The notes: generated by a model not told the origin, from the sequence alone. Shown: positions 1 to 8,953, counted from the stretch's first letter. The stretch is 64,000 nucleotides of DNA from Mucilaginibacter rivuli (GCF_019391655.1 NZ_JAHXPQ010000004.1:434001-498000), one strand, 5' to 3'. Translations and numbers: made by a program.

Positions 1-724
1 TTATCCAGCAGCAGCGTTGTTCTTCTTTTAATTCAACATCAGTATAAGAGAAACGGCCGCGTTCTTCATCACCCCACTGCTCTTCCATTAATGCATAGTT
101 GAGCGATCTGCCATCTACGCGTGGTGGTGTACCCGTTTTCATGCGGCCTGCTTCAAAGCCTAGCTCTATTAATTGCTCGGTAATTCCGGTAGCTGCACGC
201 TCTGCAGCACGCCCGCCACCCATACGTTTTTCGCCAATATGAATCACTCCATTTAAGAAGGTGCCATTGGTTAACACTACCGCATCCGATTCGATCTCGA
301 TACCTAACGATGTTTTAACGCCACATACCTTACCATTCTTAATGATCAGTGATGATACCATCTCCTGCCAAAAATCAACATTAGGAGTTCTTTCTAAAGC
401 CAACCGCCATTCTTCAGAGAATCTTTTACGGTCATTCTGTGTACGGGGGCTCCACATAGCAGGCCCTTTCGAGCGGTTTAGCATCCTGAACTGGATACTT
501 GTTTTATCAGATATAATACCCGAATAACCGCCCAATGCATCAATCTCTCGCACAATTTGCCCTTTGGCAACACCTCCCATTGCAGGGTTACAGCTCATTT
601 GTGCGATGGTCTCCATATTCATAGTGATCAATAGCACGCTTGAACCAAGGTTAGCTGCTGCCGCTGCTGCCTCACATCCGGCATGGCCGGCACCCACTAC
701 AATAACATTATACTTTTTAAACAT
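1..724 (-). CDS. mnmG: tRNA uridine-5-carboxymethylaminomethyl(34) synthesis enzyme MnmG, 5' part
   Basis: N-terminal ~241 residues of MnmG (GidA); the gene runs off the left edge, the full family length being about 620 residues. With MnmE it installs the carboxymethylaminomethyl group on U34 of several tRNAs. The sequence shows the FAD-binding GAGHAGCEA motif at residues 11-19, SCNPAMGG at about 44-51 with its conserved cysteine, and the family stretch around GTPPRVDGRS near residue 215. The start is the ATG at 724 ([13 protein letters not shown]), the only start that keeps the Rossmann motif at the usual place. A parS-like palindrome lies 13 bp upstream in the predicted leader. Identification is secure. 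Confidence 0.96.
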   Translation of the reverse strand, partial: MFKKYNVIVVGAGHAGCEAAAAAANLGSSVLLITMNMETIAQMSCNPAMGGVAKGQIVREIDALGGYSGIISDKTSIQFRMLNRSKGPAMWSPRTQNDRKRFSEEWRLALERTPNVDFWQEMVSSLIIKNGKVCGVKTSLGIEIESDAVVLTNGTFLNGVIHIGEKRMGGGRAAERAATGITEQLIELGFEAGRMKTGTPPRVDGRSLNYALMEEQWGDEERGRFSYTDVELKEEQRCCWI

Positions 725-736
725 CTTTATCATCAA

Positions 737-752
737 TGTTCCACGTGGAACA
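737..752. promoter_or_regulatory. parS: parS-like centromere site 1
   Basis: Perfect 16-bp palindrome TGTTCCACGTGGAACA, extended to 18 bp by flanking A/T (736-753). It matches the bacterial parS consensus (TGTTNCACGTGNAACA) in every fixed position. ParB binds such sites and spreads as a CTP-dependent clamp to organise the origin region. It lies in the predicted 5' leader of mnmG, and an identical copy sits 48 bp away centre to centre. The match is seen directly; ParB binding is inferred. Confidence 0.85.
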
Positions 753-755
753 TAG

Positions 756-763
756 CAAAATTA
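756..763 (-). promoter_or_regulatory. Predicted -7 box of the mnmG promoter
   Basis: Minus strand reads TAATTTTG, an exact match to the Bacteroidetes -7 element TAnnTTTG. No TTG is found at the expected -33 distance; that stretch is instead covered by the second parS-like palindrome. Transcription would start around 750-752, giving a leader of roughly 27 nt that contains parS site 1. Confidence 0.5.
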
Positions 764-772
764 GTTAATAAA

Positions 773-1024
773 CTATTCGTTTGATGTTCCACGTGGAACA
801 TGCCTAAATAATGACACTATAGCTACACCCGACCAAATGGCTTCCAAAACCACAAACGGGTAGAAGTGGATAAGGTATGATGAAAAACAATTTAACCCTG
901 CGCCAATAATGTTTGAATATATATAGTACTTACCACTCGCTTTAACCCTTCCAAACAAGTTTAAAAAGAAAGCCACAAGCAGGATAACAACACCGACGGT
1001 AGCTATAATATCCGATTCGCTCAT
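773..1024 (-). CDS. Small membrane protein, CBU_0592-like
   Basis: 83-residue hydrophobic protein with two or three predicted membrane segments. The central FYPFVVLEAIWSGVAIVSL stretch resembles the CBU_0592-type small membrane proteins, whose function is unknown to me. Its ATG overlaps the TGA of the upstream uup gene (ATGA, 1021-1024), so translation is probably coupled. Its last codons are unusual: the residues HVPRGT are encoded by the second parS-like palindrome (785-800), so this reading frame carries a centromere site. The family assignment is from memory of the motif and is moderate. Confidence 0.7.
   Translation of the reverse strand: MSESDIIATVGVVILLVAFFLNLFGRVKASGKYYIYSNIIGAGLNCFSSYLIHFYPFVVLEAIWSGVAIVSLFRHVPRGTSNE
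785..800. promoter_or_regulatory. parS: parS-like centromere site 2, inside a coding sequence
   Basis: Second exact copy of TGTTCCACGTGGAACA (18-bp palindrome 784-801). It lies within the final codons of the small membrane protein gene and over the expected -33 region of the mnmG promoter. Two identical sites 48 bp apart are far beyond chance for a 16-bp palindrome and support a true ParB-binding cluster. Confidence 0.85.
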
Positions 1025-2898
1025 GCTTCACTTAATTCGGTCAACTCTAACCAGCGGGTTGTTTTGTCTTCCAACTCGTCATTCAAATCTTGTATCTTAT
1101 CTGCCAGGTAAGCTAATTCCTCATGGTTTGTAATACCCGAATTTAACTGCGCCGTCATGTCTTTTATTTCAACTTCTATCTTTGCAATGCGTTGCTCCAG
1201 GTCTTTCAGTTCCGTTTGCTCCTTAAAGCTTAGCTTGCTCTTTTTAGGTTCAGGTGCTTTTATAACAGGTTTTTGTGCCTCTATTTTTGCCAATCGCTTA
1301 GCTTCGCTTTTAGCTTCTTCCAGTTCTATCCTGTAATCCGAGTAATTGCCATTGTATATCTTAACCGAACCATTACCTTCTAAAATAAAAAGCTGGTCGG
1401 TTAGTTTATCCAATAAATACCTGTCGTGCGTTACCAAAACCAGTACGCCCGGGTAATTTACCAGGAAATCTTCCAGTACATTCAACGTATCAATGTCCAG
1501 ATCATTAGTTGGCTCATCCAGTATCAGAAAGTTTGGATTCTTCATCAGGATATGCATCAACTGCAAACGCTTCTTCTCGCCACCACTTAGTTTTGATATA
1601 AACCCATGTTGTTTTACCGGAGGGAACAAGAATTGTGTAAGTAATGATGATGCAGTAATGGTTTTACCATCGGCCATCAAAATGTACTCGGCCACGTTTT
1701 TAACCACGTCAATTACACGATCAGTTTCCTTAAACTGGATGCCTCCTTGGTGAAAGTAACCCATCACCGTAGTTTCTCCTTTATCTATTTTTCCGGTATC
1801 AGGCTGTAAAGCACCGGTTATCATGTTAAGCAAGGTTGATTTACCACTACCATTCTTTCCGGCCAAACCGATCCTGTCACCCTTTTTAAAGGTGTAACTA
1901 AAGTTTTTGATCAGATCATTACCATTAAAGCCTTTATCTACATGGTTTATCTCCATGATCTTGTTGCCCTGGCGTGCGGCTTTCATGCTCAGCTCTACCT
2001 TTTCAAGCGGACCGGCATTCTTTGTTTTATCCTCTAACTCGTAGAAGGCGTTAATGCGCGACTGTGATTTGGTACCACGTGCCTGTGGTTGCCTGCGCAT
2101 CCATTCCAATTCCTTTTTTAATAACTGCGAGTTCTTATGAAACGCGTTCAGGTCATTAGCTTCACGTTCGGCTTTCTTCTCTAAATAATAACCGTAATTA
2201 CCATTGTAGTTGAATATTTTACCGCGTTCTATCTCAATGATCTCGTTACATACATTATCCAGGAAATACCTGTCATGCGTAACCAGCAGGATGGTTTTGT
2301 TGCCTTCTGTCAGTAAGCTTTCCAGCCATTCAATGGTATCAATATCAAGGTGGTTGGTTGGCTCATCTAAAACATAAATTTCAGGGTTGGCTATAAGTAA
2401 CTGTGCCAAAGCCAGTCGTTTCTTTTGACCTCCCGATAAGGTTTCGATCTTTTGCTCCAGGTGATGTATATCAAGTCGGCCTAATATGGTTTTGATATTA
2501 TGCTCATATTCCCAGGCATCATTATTACTGATCTCTTCTGTTATTTTTTCTATCTCTTCGTAATTATCCGGGTCGTCTTCCAGCAACTCCTCATATCGGC
2601 GTATCAATTGTTGCTGCACATTGTCAGATGCAAAAATAAAATCGCTTATGGTTGCTCCCTTAGCAAACTGAGGGTCTTGTTCTAAATAGCCAAGCTTTAA
2701 TTCTTTACTGCGCACAACTTTGCCTTCCATTGGCCCAAGGTGTCCTGCCAGTAATTTTAGTAATGTAGATTTGCCCGCGCCATTGGCGCCAACCAATGCT
2801 ACGCGCCTGCCACGGTTAATGCCAAAAGTTAATTGGCGAAACAACCATGTATCGTGAAATGAATGACCTAAATTCTCTGCTGATATATATGTACTCAC
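1021..2898 (-). CDS. uup: ABC-F family ATPase Uup
   Basis: 625-residue cytosolic ATPase with two ABC domains in one chain and no membrane segments. Domain 1 has Walker A GANGAGKST at about residue 38, the LSGGQ signature and LDEPTNHLD; domain 2 has GKNGSGKST near 350, LSGGEKKR and LDEPTNDLD. The C-terminal ~85 residues are charged and coiled-coil (KLSFKEQTELKDLEQRIAKI), which distinguishes Uup from EttA and other ABC-F proteins. ABC-F proteins act on the ribosome; Uup is also linked to precise excision and branched DNA in E. coli. It shares a 4-bp overlap with the downstream small membrane gene. Confidence 0.9.
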   Translation of the reverse strand: MSTYISAENLGHSFHDTWLFRQLTFGINRGRRVALVGANGAGKSTLLKLLAGHLGPMEGKVVRSKELKLGYLEQDPQFAKGATISDFIFASDNVQQQLIRRYEELLEDDPDNYEEIEKITEEISNNDAWEYEHNIKTILGRLDIHHLEQKIETLSGGQKKRLALAQLLIANPEIYVLDEPTNHLDIDTIEWLESLLTEGNKTILLVTHDRYFLDNVCNEIIEIERGKIFNYNGNYGYYLEKKAEREANDLNAFHKNSQLLKKELEWMRRQPQARGTKSQSRINAFYELEDKTKNAGPLEKVELSMKAARQGNKIMEINHVDKGFNGNDLIKNFSYTFKKGDRIGLAGKNGSGKSTLLNMITGALQPDTGKIDKGETTVMGYFHQGGIQFKETDRVIDVVKNVAEYILMADGKTITASSLLTQFLFPPVKQHGFISKLSGGEKKRLQLMHILMKNPNFLILDEPTNDLDIDTLNVLEDFLVNYPGVLVLVTHDRYLLDKLTDQLFILEGNGSVKIYNGNYSDYRIELEEAKSEAKRLAKIEAQKPVIKAPEPKKSKLSFKEQTELKDLEQRIAKIEVEIKDMTAQLNSGITNHEELAYLADKIQDLNDELEDKTTRWLELTELSEA

Positions 2899-3015
2899 TG
2901 TATTTTATTTGATGGGACATAAAACGCCCATTTTGCTGCAAAAGTACGGAATTTTAATTATGACTAAAATGTCTGTATGAGCCATTATCAGGATGGCTAA
3001 ACAAGATAGATTATC

Positions 3016-3023
3016 TATATTTG
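3016..3023 (+). promoter_or_regulatory. Predicted -7 box for the NHL-repeat lipoprotein
   Basis: TATATTTG, an exact TAnnTTTG match 10 nt before the first possible start codon. No TTG stands at the 19-nt distance seen in the best promoters of this window, so the assignment rests on the -7 box alone. Confidence 0.4.
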
Positions 3024-3033
3024 ATAATAACCA

Positions 3034-4101
3034 TTGTCAAACCACAATAAAATTAACCATAATACATTGATAAAGAATATATTATATAACAGTGTTGCTG
3101 TTTCAGCATTTATAGCTGTGGGTGTTTTTACAGGCTGCTCAAAAAAAACTATTGATGTACCCGATAATAGCATAGCTACGGTGAGTGCCTTTGTAGGAAA
3201 CCCCACCAACGGGCCATTGGATGGCACCGGTGCAGCCGCGTATTTTGACAGGCCTATAGGTATGGCATTTGATGCTGCTGGAATTTTATATGTGGTAGAT
3301 TCGGAAAACGCGAAGATCCGGAAGGTTACGCCTGCAGGTGTTGTCACCAGCTTTACCGGCAATGGCACGCATAATGTTACTGATGGCAGCCCTTTAACTG
3401 CCACTTTTAATGCTCCTTATTGTATTATTGTTGATGCGTTGGGTAATTCATACGTGAGCGAGGGTAGCCATATCCGTAAAATAACTCCGGATGGCGTAGT
3501 AAGTACTTTTATAACTAACATGGGAAGGCCTGGAAATATGACAATGGATGCAGCCGGTAATATATATGTATCGGATTTTGCTTATAACGCGATATATAAA
3601 ATAACACCTGCAGGAGTAAGGAGCCTATACGCCGGTGGTGGCGGTACGGGTGCAGATAATGGCGCTGCCAACATTGCTACATTCAACAGCCCGGGTGGTT
3701 TGGCTTTTGATGCTTCAGGAAACCTCTATGTATCTGACTCCGGTAATAACATGATCCGTAAAATAACACCTGCGGGTATGGTAAGCACCTTTGCAGGTAC
3801 CGGAAAAACAGGAACATCTAATGGCCCGGGAGCAACGGCTACGTTTAACTTTCCTGAAGGAATAGTTGTTGACGCGGTGGGAAATATAATTGTTGCCGAT
3901 AAAATTAATCACCTTGTCCGGATCATATCACCAGCGGGCATCGTAAGCACGCTTGCAGGCAGCGGCGGAGCTGGTTCGGTAAACGGGAGCGGCAGCATAG
4001 CTACCTTTTTTCAACCTTTACAATTAGCTATTGACAAACAAGGCGTATTATATATAACTGACACAACTAACCAGATCCGCAAGATTACCTATAAAAAATA
4101 A
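3034..4101 (+). CDS. NHL-repeat lipoprotein
   Basis: Putative surface or periplasmic lipoprotein of up to 355 residues. A hydrophobic signal ends in the lipobox VFTGC, giving a lipidated cysteine. The mature part is a series of about five NHL-type beta-propeller repeats, each with a core like GNLYVSDSGNNMIRKITPAG followed by VSTFAGTG and a less regular N- or D-rich loop. There is no ATG: the frame opens with TTG at 3034 and a second TTG at 3067 would give a shorter, more typical signal peptide (MIKNILYNS...). A stop codon lies directly before 3034. NHL proteins usually mediate binding; substrate and partner cannot be told. It stands alone, divergent from uup. Confidence 0.82.
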   Translation: MSNHNKINHNTLIKNILYNSVAVSAFIAVGVFTGCSKKTIDVPDNSIATVSAFVGNPTNGPLDGTGAAAYFDRPIGMAFDAAGILYVVDSENAKIRKVTPAGVVTSFTGNGTHNVTDGSPLTATFNAPYCIIVDALGNSYVSEGSHIRKITPDGVVSTFITNMGRPGNMTMDAAGNIYVSDFAYNAIYKITPAGVRSLYAGGGGTGADNGAANIATFNSPGGLAFDASGNLYVSDSGNNMIRKITPAGMVSTFAGTGKTGTSNGPGATATFNFPEGIVVDAVGNIIVADKINHLVRIISPAGIVSTLAGSGGAGSVNGSGSIATFFQPLQLAIDKQGVLYITDTTNQIRKITYKK

Positions 4102-4237
4102 GCACGGCCGACAGATTGTCTTAATCTATATTAAGTAATGCCTATTAGTGGTTGCTTTTTTTGAAATAAAGGAGGCTTGATAAGCTATTCGGCATGCCAA
4201 TTGTGTGTTTGAACACGTAATTAAAATCAACAAGAAA

Positions 4238-4948
4238 ATGAAAAAAATATTGCACCCTGCAGCCTCACGTGGGCATAATGATTTAGGATGGTTAAATACA
4301 TGGCACTCGTTCAGTTTCAGCAGTTTTTATGACCCTAAAAAAGTGAACTTTGGAGCATTGCGGGTTTTGAATGATGATTTTGTAGCCCCATCAATGGGCT
4401 TTGGCATGCATGCGCATGATAATATGGAGATCATTACTATCATCTTATCAGGCCTGTTAGAGCACCAGGATAGTATGGGTAATAAAGGCATTATACATAC
4501 AGGCGAAGTACAGGTAATGTCGGCCGGAACAGGTATCAGGCATTCGGAGTACAATCCATCTGATAAAGAAACCGTGAACCTGTTACAGATATGGCTTTTC
4601 CCTAAAGAGAATGATATTGAGCCACGTTACGATCAGAAAAGTTTTGCCGATGCCATGAAACCGAACGAATTGGTTACCCTGATATCGCCTGAAAAGAACG
4701 GGGAAGCTTTATGGATAAATCAGGACGCGAAATTTACAATGGGTAAATTTGATACAGACACTACTGTTAATTACCAGGTAACAACCGAAGCTAACGGCGC
4801 ATATGTTTTTATTATTGAAGGCAGCGCTGTTATTGATGGAAGCACTTTGAATAAAAGGGATGCACTGGGTATATCTGATACACAGGAATTTAGCGCAGAA
4901 GTAAAAAAGGATAGCCAGGTTTTGATCATAGAGATGCCGATGTATTAA
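4238..4948 (+). CDS. Pirin family protein (YhhW-like bicupin)
   Basis: 236-residue cytosolic bicupin of the pirin family. The N-terminal cupin carries the metal ligands H58 and H60 (HAH), H102 and E104 (IRHSE), the set used for iron in YhhW, which has quercetin 2,3-dioxygenase activity in vitro. The C-terminal cupin lacks such ligands, as usual. I start at the ATG at 4238 (MKKILHPAASRGHND), which matches the family N-terminus; a GTG 33 bases upstream would add 11 unrelated residues. A strong terminator follows. The physiological substrate of bacterial pirins is generally unclear. Confidence 0.9.
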   Translation: MKKILHPAASRGHNDLGWLNTWHSFSFSSFYDPKKVNFGALRVLNDDFVAPSMGFGMHAHDNMEIITIILSGLLEHQDSMGNKGIIHTGEVQVMSAGTGIRHSEYNPSDKETVNLLQIWLFPKENDIEPRYDQKSFADAMKPNELVTLISPEKNGEALWINQDAKFTMGKFDTDTTVNYQVTTEANGAYVFIIEGSAVIDGSTLNKRDALGISDTQEFSAEVKKDSQVLIIEMPMY

Positions 4949-4980
4949 TAAGATAATTTTTTTACTGTTAAGTTAATGTT

Positions 4981-5012
4981 AGGGAGATTAAAAACAATCT
5001 CCCTTTTATTTG
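4981..5012 (+). terminator. Intrinsic terminator after the pirin gene
   Basis: Stem AGGGAGATT / AATCTCCCT (4981-4989 with 4996-5004) closed by a short A-rich loop and followed by TTTATTTG. It separates the pirin gene from the Mla operon. Confidence 0.75.
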
Positions 5013-5037
5013 TTATATGCCTTATAACAAGTAAAAT

Positions 5038-5811
5038 ATGGCAGAACATGAACTAAGCGGATGGAAGAAATGGGTAGAAGAAACCGGCAACCAGGTTAAC
5101 TTTTTCACCGGCTTTTTCCGAAACGTATTTGCAGGAGGCTTCGAATGGTCGGAGTTTGTGCGCCAATGTTACGAAATAGGCTATAAATCCATCACATTGG
5201 TTGGCATTACCTCCTTTATTATGGGTGTGGTGCTTACGTTGCAATCGCGGCCAACATTGGTAAAGTTTGGCGCAAGCAGCATGCTGCCTTTTATGGTATG
5301 CGTATCTATTGTGCGCGAGATAGGCCCGGTTATTACCGCCATCATTTGCGCGGGCAAAATATCGTCGGGAATAGGTGCCGAGCTGGGTAGCATGAAGGTA
5401 ACCGAACAAATTGACGCCATGGATGTATCGGGTGCCAACCCCATGCAATACCTGGTGGTAACCCGCATATTAGCCACTACATTAATGATACCTATACTTA
5501 CCCTGATGGGGGATGTAATAGGCCTTTTTGGTGGTTACCTTGCTGTAAACCTTGCCGACCATACCAGCTGGTCGTTATACTTTAACAAATGTTTAAGCTC
5601 CATCACCTTTGCCGATCTGTTACCCGCTTTTGTTAAAACCATATTTTTTGGTTTCGCGGTTGGTTTTATAGGTTGTTATAAGGGCTATAATTCAAATAAT
5701 GGTACCGAAAGCGTAGGCCTTGCAGCAAATTCAGCGGTGGTTAGCGCTTCATTATGGATATTCTTTTTAGATGTTGTTGCTGTACAGATCACTCAAATAT
5801 TTTTCTATTGA
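5038..5811 (+). CDS. mlaE: MlaE-type ABC transporter permease
   Basis: 257-residue inner-membrane permease of the MlaE/YrbE family, with about five or six membrane segments. The family signature is visible: LTLQSRPTLVKFGA, VREIGPVITAIICAGKISSGIGAELGSM with the conserved glutamates, and EQIDAMDVSGANPMQYLVVTR. In the Mla system the permease dimer couples ATP hydrolysis to transfer of glycerophospholipids between the membranes. It is followed after 2 nt by the ATPase and then by an MCE protein, so the three form one operon. The usual mlaB, mlaC and mlaA are not nearby, as is common in Bacteroidetes. Confidence 0.92.
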   Translation: MAEHELSGWKKWVEETGNQVNFFTGFFRNVFAGGFEWSEFVRQCYEIGYKSITLVGITSFIMGVVLTLQSRPTLVKFGASSMLPFMVCVSIVREIGPVITAIICAGKISSGIGAELGSMKVTEQIDAMDVSGANPMQYLVVTRILATTLMIPILTLMGDVIGLFGGYLAVNLADHTSWSLYFNKCLSSITFADLLPAFVKTIFFGFAVGFIGCYKGYNSNNGTESVGLAANSAVVSASLWIFFLDVVAVQITQIFFY

Positions 5812-5813
5812 TT

Positions 5814-6596
5814 ATGGATAAGGTTAAAGAAGATATCGTACCAAAAGCAAAGCGCGGCAAAGCAACTAATGAATTGGTAGTTGAAATGAAAGACGTGCGC
5901 AAAACCTTTGGCACAAAAGACATCCTGAAAAAGGTGAGCCTTACGGTAAAGCGCGGCGAAAACCTGGTTATACTTGGTCGCTCGGGCCAGGGTAAATCGG
6001 TTACCATCAAATGTATTGTGGGTATGCTTACGCAGGATGAAGGCACAGTAAAGGTATTTGGCGATGAGGTATCCGAAATGGATGAGAAGGAACTGAAAGA
6101 ACTACGTGTTAAAATAGGTTTCCTGTTTCAAAGCGGCGCTTTATACGATTCGATGAGCGTACGCGAGAACCTGGAATTTCCGCTCACAAGAGTATTAAAA
6201 ATAGACGAACAGAGCGAACTCGACCAACGTGTTGAAGAGGTGTTGGATGCAGTAGGGCTGAAGGATGCGATAGACAAAATGCCGTCTGACCTGTCAGGCG
6301 GTATGCGCAAGCGTGTGGGCCTTGCCCGGACGCTGATTGTAAAACCTGAGATCATACTATATGATGAGCCCACAACAGGCCTGGACCCCATTACATCAAG
6401 AGAGATAAGCGAATTGATACTGCAGATGCAGGAAAAATATAAAACGTCATCAATCATTATTACCCACGATATGGAATGCGCGCGCATAACCGCCGACCGC
6501 CTTATTGTACTGAACGACGGGGAGTTTGTAGAAGAGGGAACATACGAAGAGCTCGAAAACTCAAAAACAGAATTTGTAAGATCATTTTTTAAATAA
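5814..6596 (+). CDS. mlaF: MlaF-type ABC transporter ATPase
   Basis: 260-residue ATP-binding subunit of the lipid transporter. It has Walker A GRSGQGKS at residues 55-62, Q-loop FLFQSGALYDSMSV, the signature LSGGMRKRVGLARTL and Walker B LYDEPTTGLDP, the form typical of MlaF and plant TGD3. The start is the ATG at 5814, two bases after the mlaE stop; upstream in-frame ATGs lie inside mlaE and give a cysteine-rich tail that is not part of the family. It powers the MlaE permease. Confidence 0.93.
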   Translation: MDKVKEDIVPKAKRGKATNELVVEMKDVRKTFGTKDILKKVSLTVKRGENLVILGRSGQGKSVTIKCIVGMLTQDEGTVKVFGDEVSEMDEKELKELRVKIGFLFQSGALYDSMSVRENLEFPLTRVLKIDEQSELDQRVEEVLDAVGLKDAIDKMPSDLSGGMRKRVGLARTLIVKPEIILYDEPTTGLDPITSREISELILQMQEKYKTSSIIITHDMECARITADRLIVLNDGEFVEEGTYEELENSKTEFVRSFFK

Positions 6597-6604
6597 GAAC
6601 AACC

Positions 6605-7399
6605 ATGAGAACCACTACAGGACAAAAATTAAAAATAGGGATATTTACCATCATAGGTATTGTTATCCTGTTTGTCGCGATATTTTTAATAGGCAGCCAG
6701 AAAAACCTGTTTAGCTCTACATACAACCTGCACGGCACTTTTAAAAACGTAGGCGGCTTAATGGTTGGCAACAATGTTCGCCTTGCAGGGATAAACGTTG
6801 GTGTAGTAAGCAGCGTTGAGCTGATAACCGATTCAACAGCGCGTGTTGATGTAACATTGAACAGCAAATATCAAAAGTTTATTAAAACCGATGCACGTCT
6901 TGCCATTGGAAGCGATGGCTTTATTGGTGATAAACTAATAAATATTTCACCGGGAGGTGTATCATCCCAACAAGTAGCGCAGGATAATGCACAACTGAAA
7001 ACGGTACCTCCATTTGATACTGATAAATTGATAGGGCGTGCCACCAAAATCATTGAAAACGCGTCGGAATTAACCGGCGACTTATCTGAGATAGTAGCCA
7101 AGATCAACAATGGCAAAGGCAGTATTGGCCGCTTGCTGAATAACGATAAGATGGCTAAGGATATGGAGAATACGGTTAAAGAAGCAAAAAGTACCATGAA
7201 ATCTGTTAAAACAACCATTGGTACAGCAAACGAAGATCTGAAAGCTGCTCAAAATAACTTCCTGCTGAAAGGCTACTTTAAAAAGAAAGAAAAAGCAGCT
7301 AAAGCAAAACAGGATTCGATCAAAAAAGCCAATACACCACCGGATACCACCAAGAAAAAACGTAAAGGCTTTTTAGGATTGGGAGGTAAAGGAGAATAA
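6605..7399 (+). CDS. mlaD: MCE domain protein, MlaD-like
   Basis: 264-residue inner-membrane-anchored protein: a short cytosolic N-terminus, one membrane helix (about residues 10-28, IGIFTIIGIVILFVAIFLI), then an MCE domain (about 37-115, with LAGINVGVVSSVEL and DGFIGDKLINISPG). The remainder is helical and ends in a lysine-rich tail (KKKEKAAKAKQDS, then KKKRKGFLGLGGKGE). MCE rings bind lipid and form the periplasmic conduit of the Mla transporter. The gene ends 1 bp before the stop of the convergent GHL10 gene. Confidence 0.88.
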   Translation: MRTTTGQKLKIGIFTIIGIVILFVAIFLIGSQKNLFSSTYNLHGTFKNVGGLMVGNNVRLAGINVGVVSSVELITDSTARVDVTLNSKYQKFIKTDARLAIGSDGFIGDKLINISPGGVSSQQVAQDNAQLKTVPPFDTDKLIGRATKIIENASELTGDLSEIVAKINNGKGSIGRLLNNDKMAKDMENTVKEAKSTMKSVKTTIGTANEDLKAAQNNFLLKGYFKKKEKAAKAKQDSIKKANTPPDTTKKKRKGFLGLGGKGE

Positions 7400-7400
7400 T

Positions 7401-8936
7401 TTACTGCGTACTGATCACTAAGGTATTAGACGGGTAGCTTTCGTTCTTTAACCTGTCAATAGCGGTAACAACATACCGGTAGGTCTTGCCCCGGTCAATA
7501 TCATCGTCCTCAAAACTGGTTGTAGCATCATACTGAATGTGCAGTATGTTTTTAGGGTCGTCGAGCGATACTTTTTCATCGCCTGTAAAGCGGTAAATAA
7601 CATAACCATACACAGGCTCTTTATCTTTGGCCAATAAAGGTGTTTTCCACATTAGGGTAACAGCGCGTGCGCCTGCTTTATAAGTCAGCTCCAGGGGCTT
7701 GTTTGGGGCTACAGAATCAAGCCAAAGCATGGGTGGCGGCAGGGCCGGGTAAAGGTAATAATCATCGGTAAGCGAATCGGTAACACCCAAAGGGTTATTC
7801 ATTAATGAGCGCGAACTGAAATAAACACTACCCTGCACGCGCGGGTTTTTGCGCAATAGTTTTACCTGGTTGGGTACTTGTGCCGGGTTTTTAAAAGCAA
7901 TATTCCCTCGCTCGTTTACACGGTACGCAGCCTGGCCAATGTACAGGTGTCTATCATAAGTGTTCAGGCTCCACCAATCTAAAAGTTTATCAAAAGCGGC
8001 GGCGCCGTTGCCAATTTGCCAGTATAGCTGCGGGTTAATATAATCAACCCAACCATTTTTTACCCATTTACGGCTATCGGCATATAATTCATAAAAAGAA
8101 TCGCCGCCATGTGTATCAGAACCTTCCGGGTCGCGGCCCCTGTTTTTCCATATCCCGAAAGGGCTGATGCCAAATTTCATACGGGGTTTATGCTTATGTA
8201 TACTGTCGGTCAGCATTTTAATAAGCAGGTCAACGTTATTTCGGCGCCAGTCTTCAATATTAACTATGCCGTTATTGTATTTAGTAAACGTTTCGGTATC
8301 CTTTATTTTTTGACCGGCTATTTGGTAGGGATAAAAATAGTCGTCCATGTGTACGCCATCAATATCATAGTTATCAACTACATCTAAAACCACTTTAACA
8401 ATATACTCGCGTACTTCGGGTAAACCAGGGTTAAACAATTTTGTACCGCCATAAGTTAAAAACCATTCAGGCCGCAGGCGGGTAATATGGTTAGGGCTCA
8501 GGTTGGTTTCGTTAGGGCTCATGGTTGCACGGTAGGGGTTAAACCAGGCATGCAGTTCCATACCGCGTTTGTGCGCTTCTTTTACAGCAAGTTCCAACGG
8601 GTCGAAAAGCGGGTTCGGTGCTACGCCTTGTTTGCCTGTTAACCACTGTGACCATGGCTCGCGGCTTTTGGCATATAAAGCATCAGCAGCGGGCCTTATC
8701 TGGAAAATAATAGCATTGATACCCACATGTTGATGGAAATCCAGAATATCGATCAGTTCTTTTTTTTGTGTATCTGACGGGGCGCGAGGGTTGCTGGGCC
8801 AGTCAATATTGGTTACCGTTGCCAGCCATACCCCCCTGAACTCTCTTTTAGGCGCGGTGCTTACCTGTGCCAATGTGCTGTTTAGCGTAATAAAAAAAAG
8901 AAAGGTAAGGAGAAAACGTTTTTTTAATACAGGCAT
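7401..8936 (-). CDS. Glycoside hydrolase-like GHL10 (DUF187) secreted protein
   Basis: About 511 residues, secreted by a Sec signal (MPVLKKRFLLTFLFFITLNSTLAQ). The GHL10 domain covers roughly residues 30-350, a TIM-barrel fold, beginning REFRGVWLATVTNIDWPS and including FQIRPAADALY, ELHAWFNPYR, DGVHMDDYFYPY and DYINPQLYWQ. A C-terminal fibronectin type III-like domain follows (AVTLMWKTP..., YRYVVTAIDRLKNES). Proteins of this family are linked to cell-wall or glycan hydrolysis, but the substrate is not established. I use the ATG at 8936; an upstream start at 9026 would bury the signal peptide. A -7 box lies 18 bp upstream. Confidence 0.86.
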   Translation of the reverse strand: MPVLKKRFLLTFLFFITLNSTLAQVSTAPKREFRGVWLATVTNIDWPSNPRAPSDTQKKELIDILDFHQHVGINAIIFQIRPAADALYAKSREPWSQWLTGKQGVAPNPLFDPLELAVKEAHKRGMELHAWFNPYRATMSPNETNLSPNHITRLRPEWFLTYGGTKLFNPGLPEVREYIVKVVLDVVDNYDIDGVHMDDYFYPYQIAGQKIKDTETFTKYNNGIVNIEDWRRNNVDLLIKMLTDSIHKHKPRMKFGISPFGIWKNRGRDPEGSDTHGGDSFYELYADSRKWVKNGWVDYINPQLYWQIGNGAAAFDKLLDWWSLNTYDRHLYIGQAAYRVNERGNIAFKNPAQVPNQVKLLRKNPRVQGSVYFSSRSLMNNPLGVTDSLTDDYYLYPALPPPMLWLDSVAPNKPLELTYKAGARAVTLMWKTPLLAKDKEPVYGYVIYRFTGDEKVSLDDPKNILHIQYDATTSFEDDDIDRGKTYRYVVTAIDRLKNESYPSNTLVISTQ

Positions 8937-8953
8937 CCAGGTATAATTTGTTG

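Noticed and set aside
2936..2950. Possible -7 box TACTTTTTG before uup
   Set aside because: One base longer than TAnnTTTG; without a -33 TTG the support is too weak. The same nine-base form occurs at several other places, so it may be background.
5053..5477. Open frames opposite mlaE (98 and 131 codons)
   Set aside because: Antisense to a clearly coding gene, no signal or motif; atypical composition.
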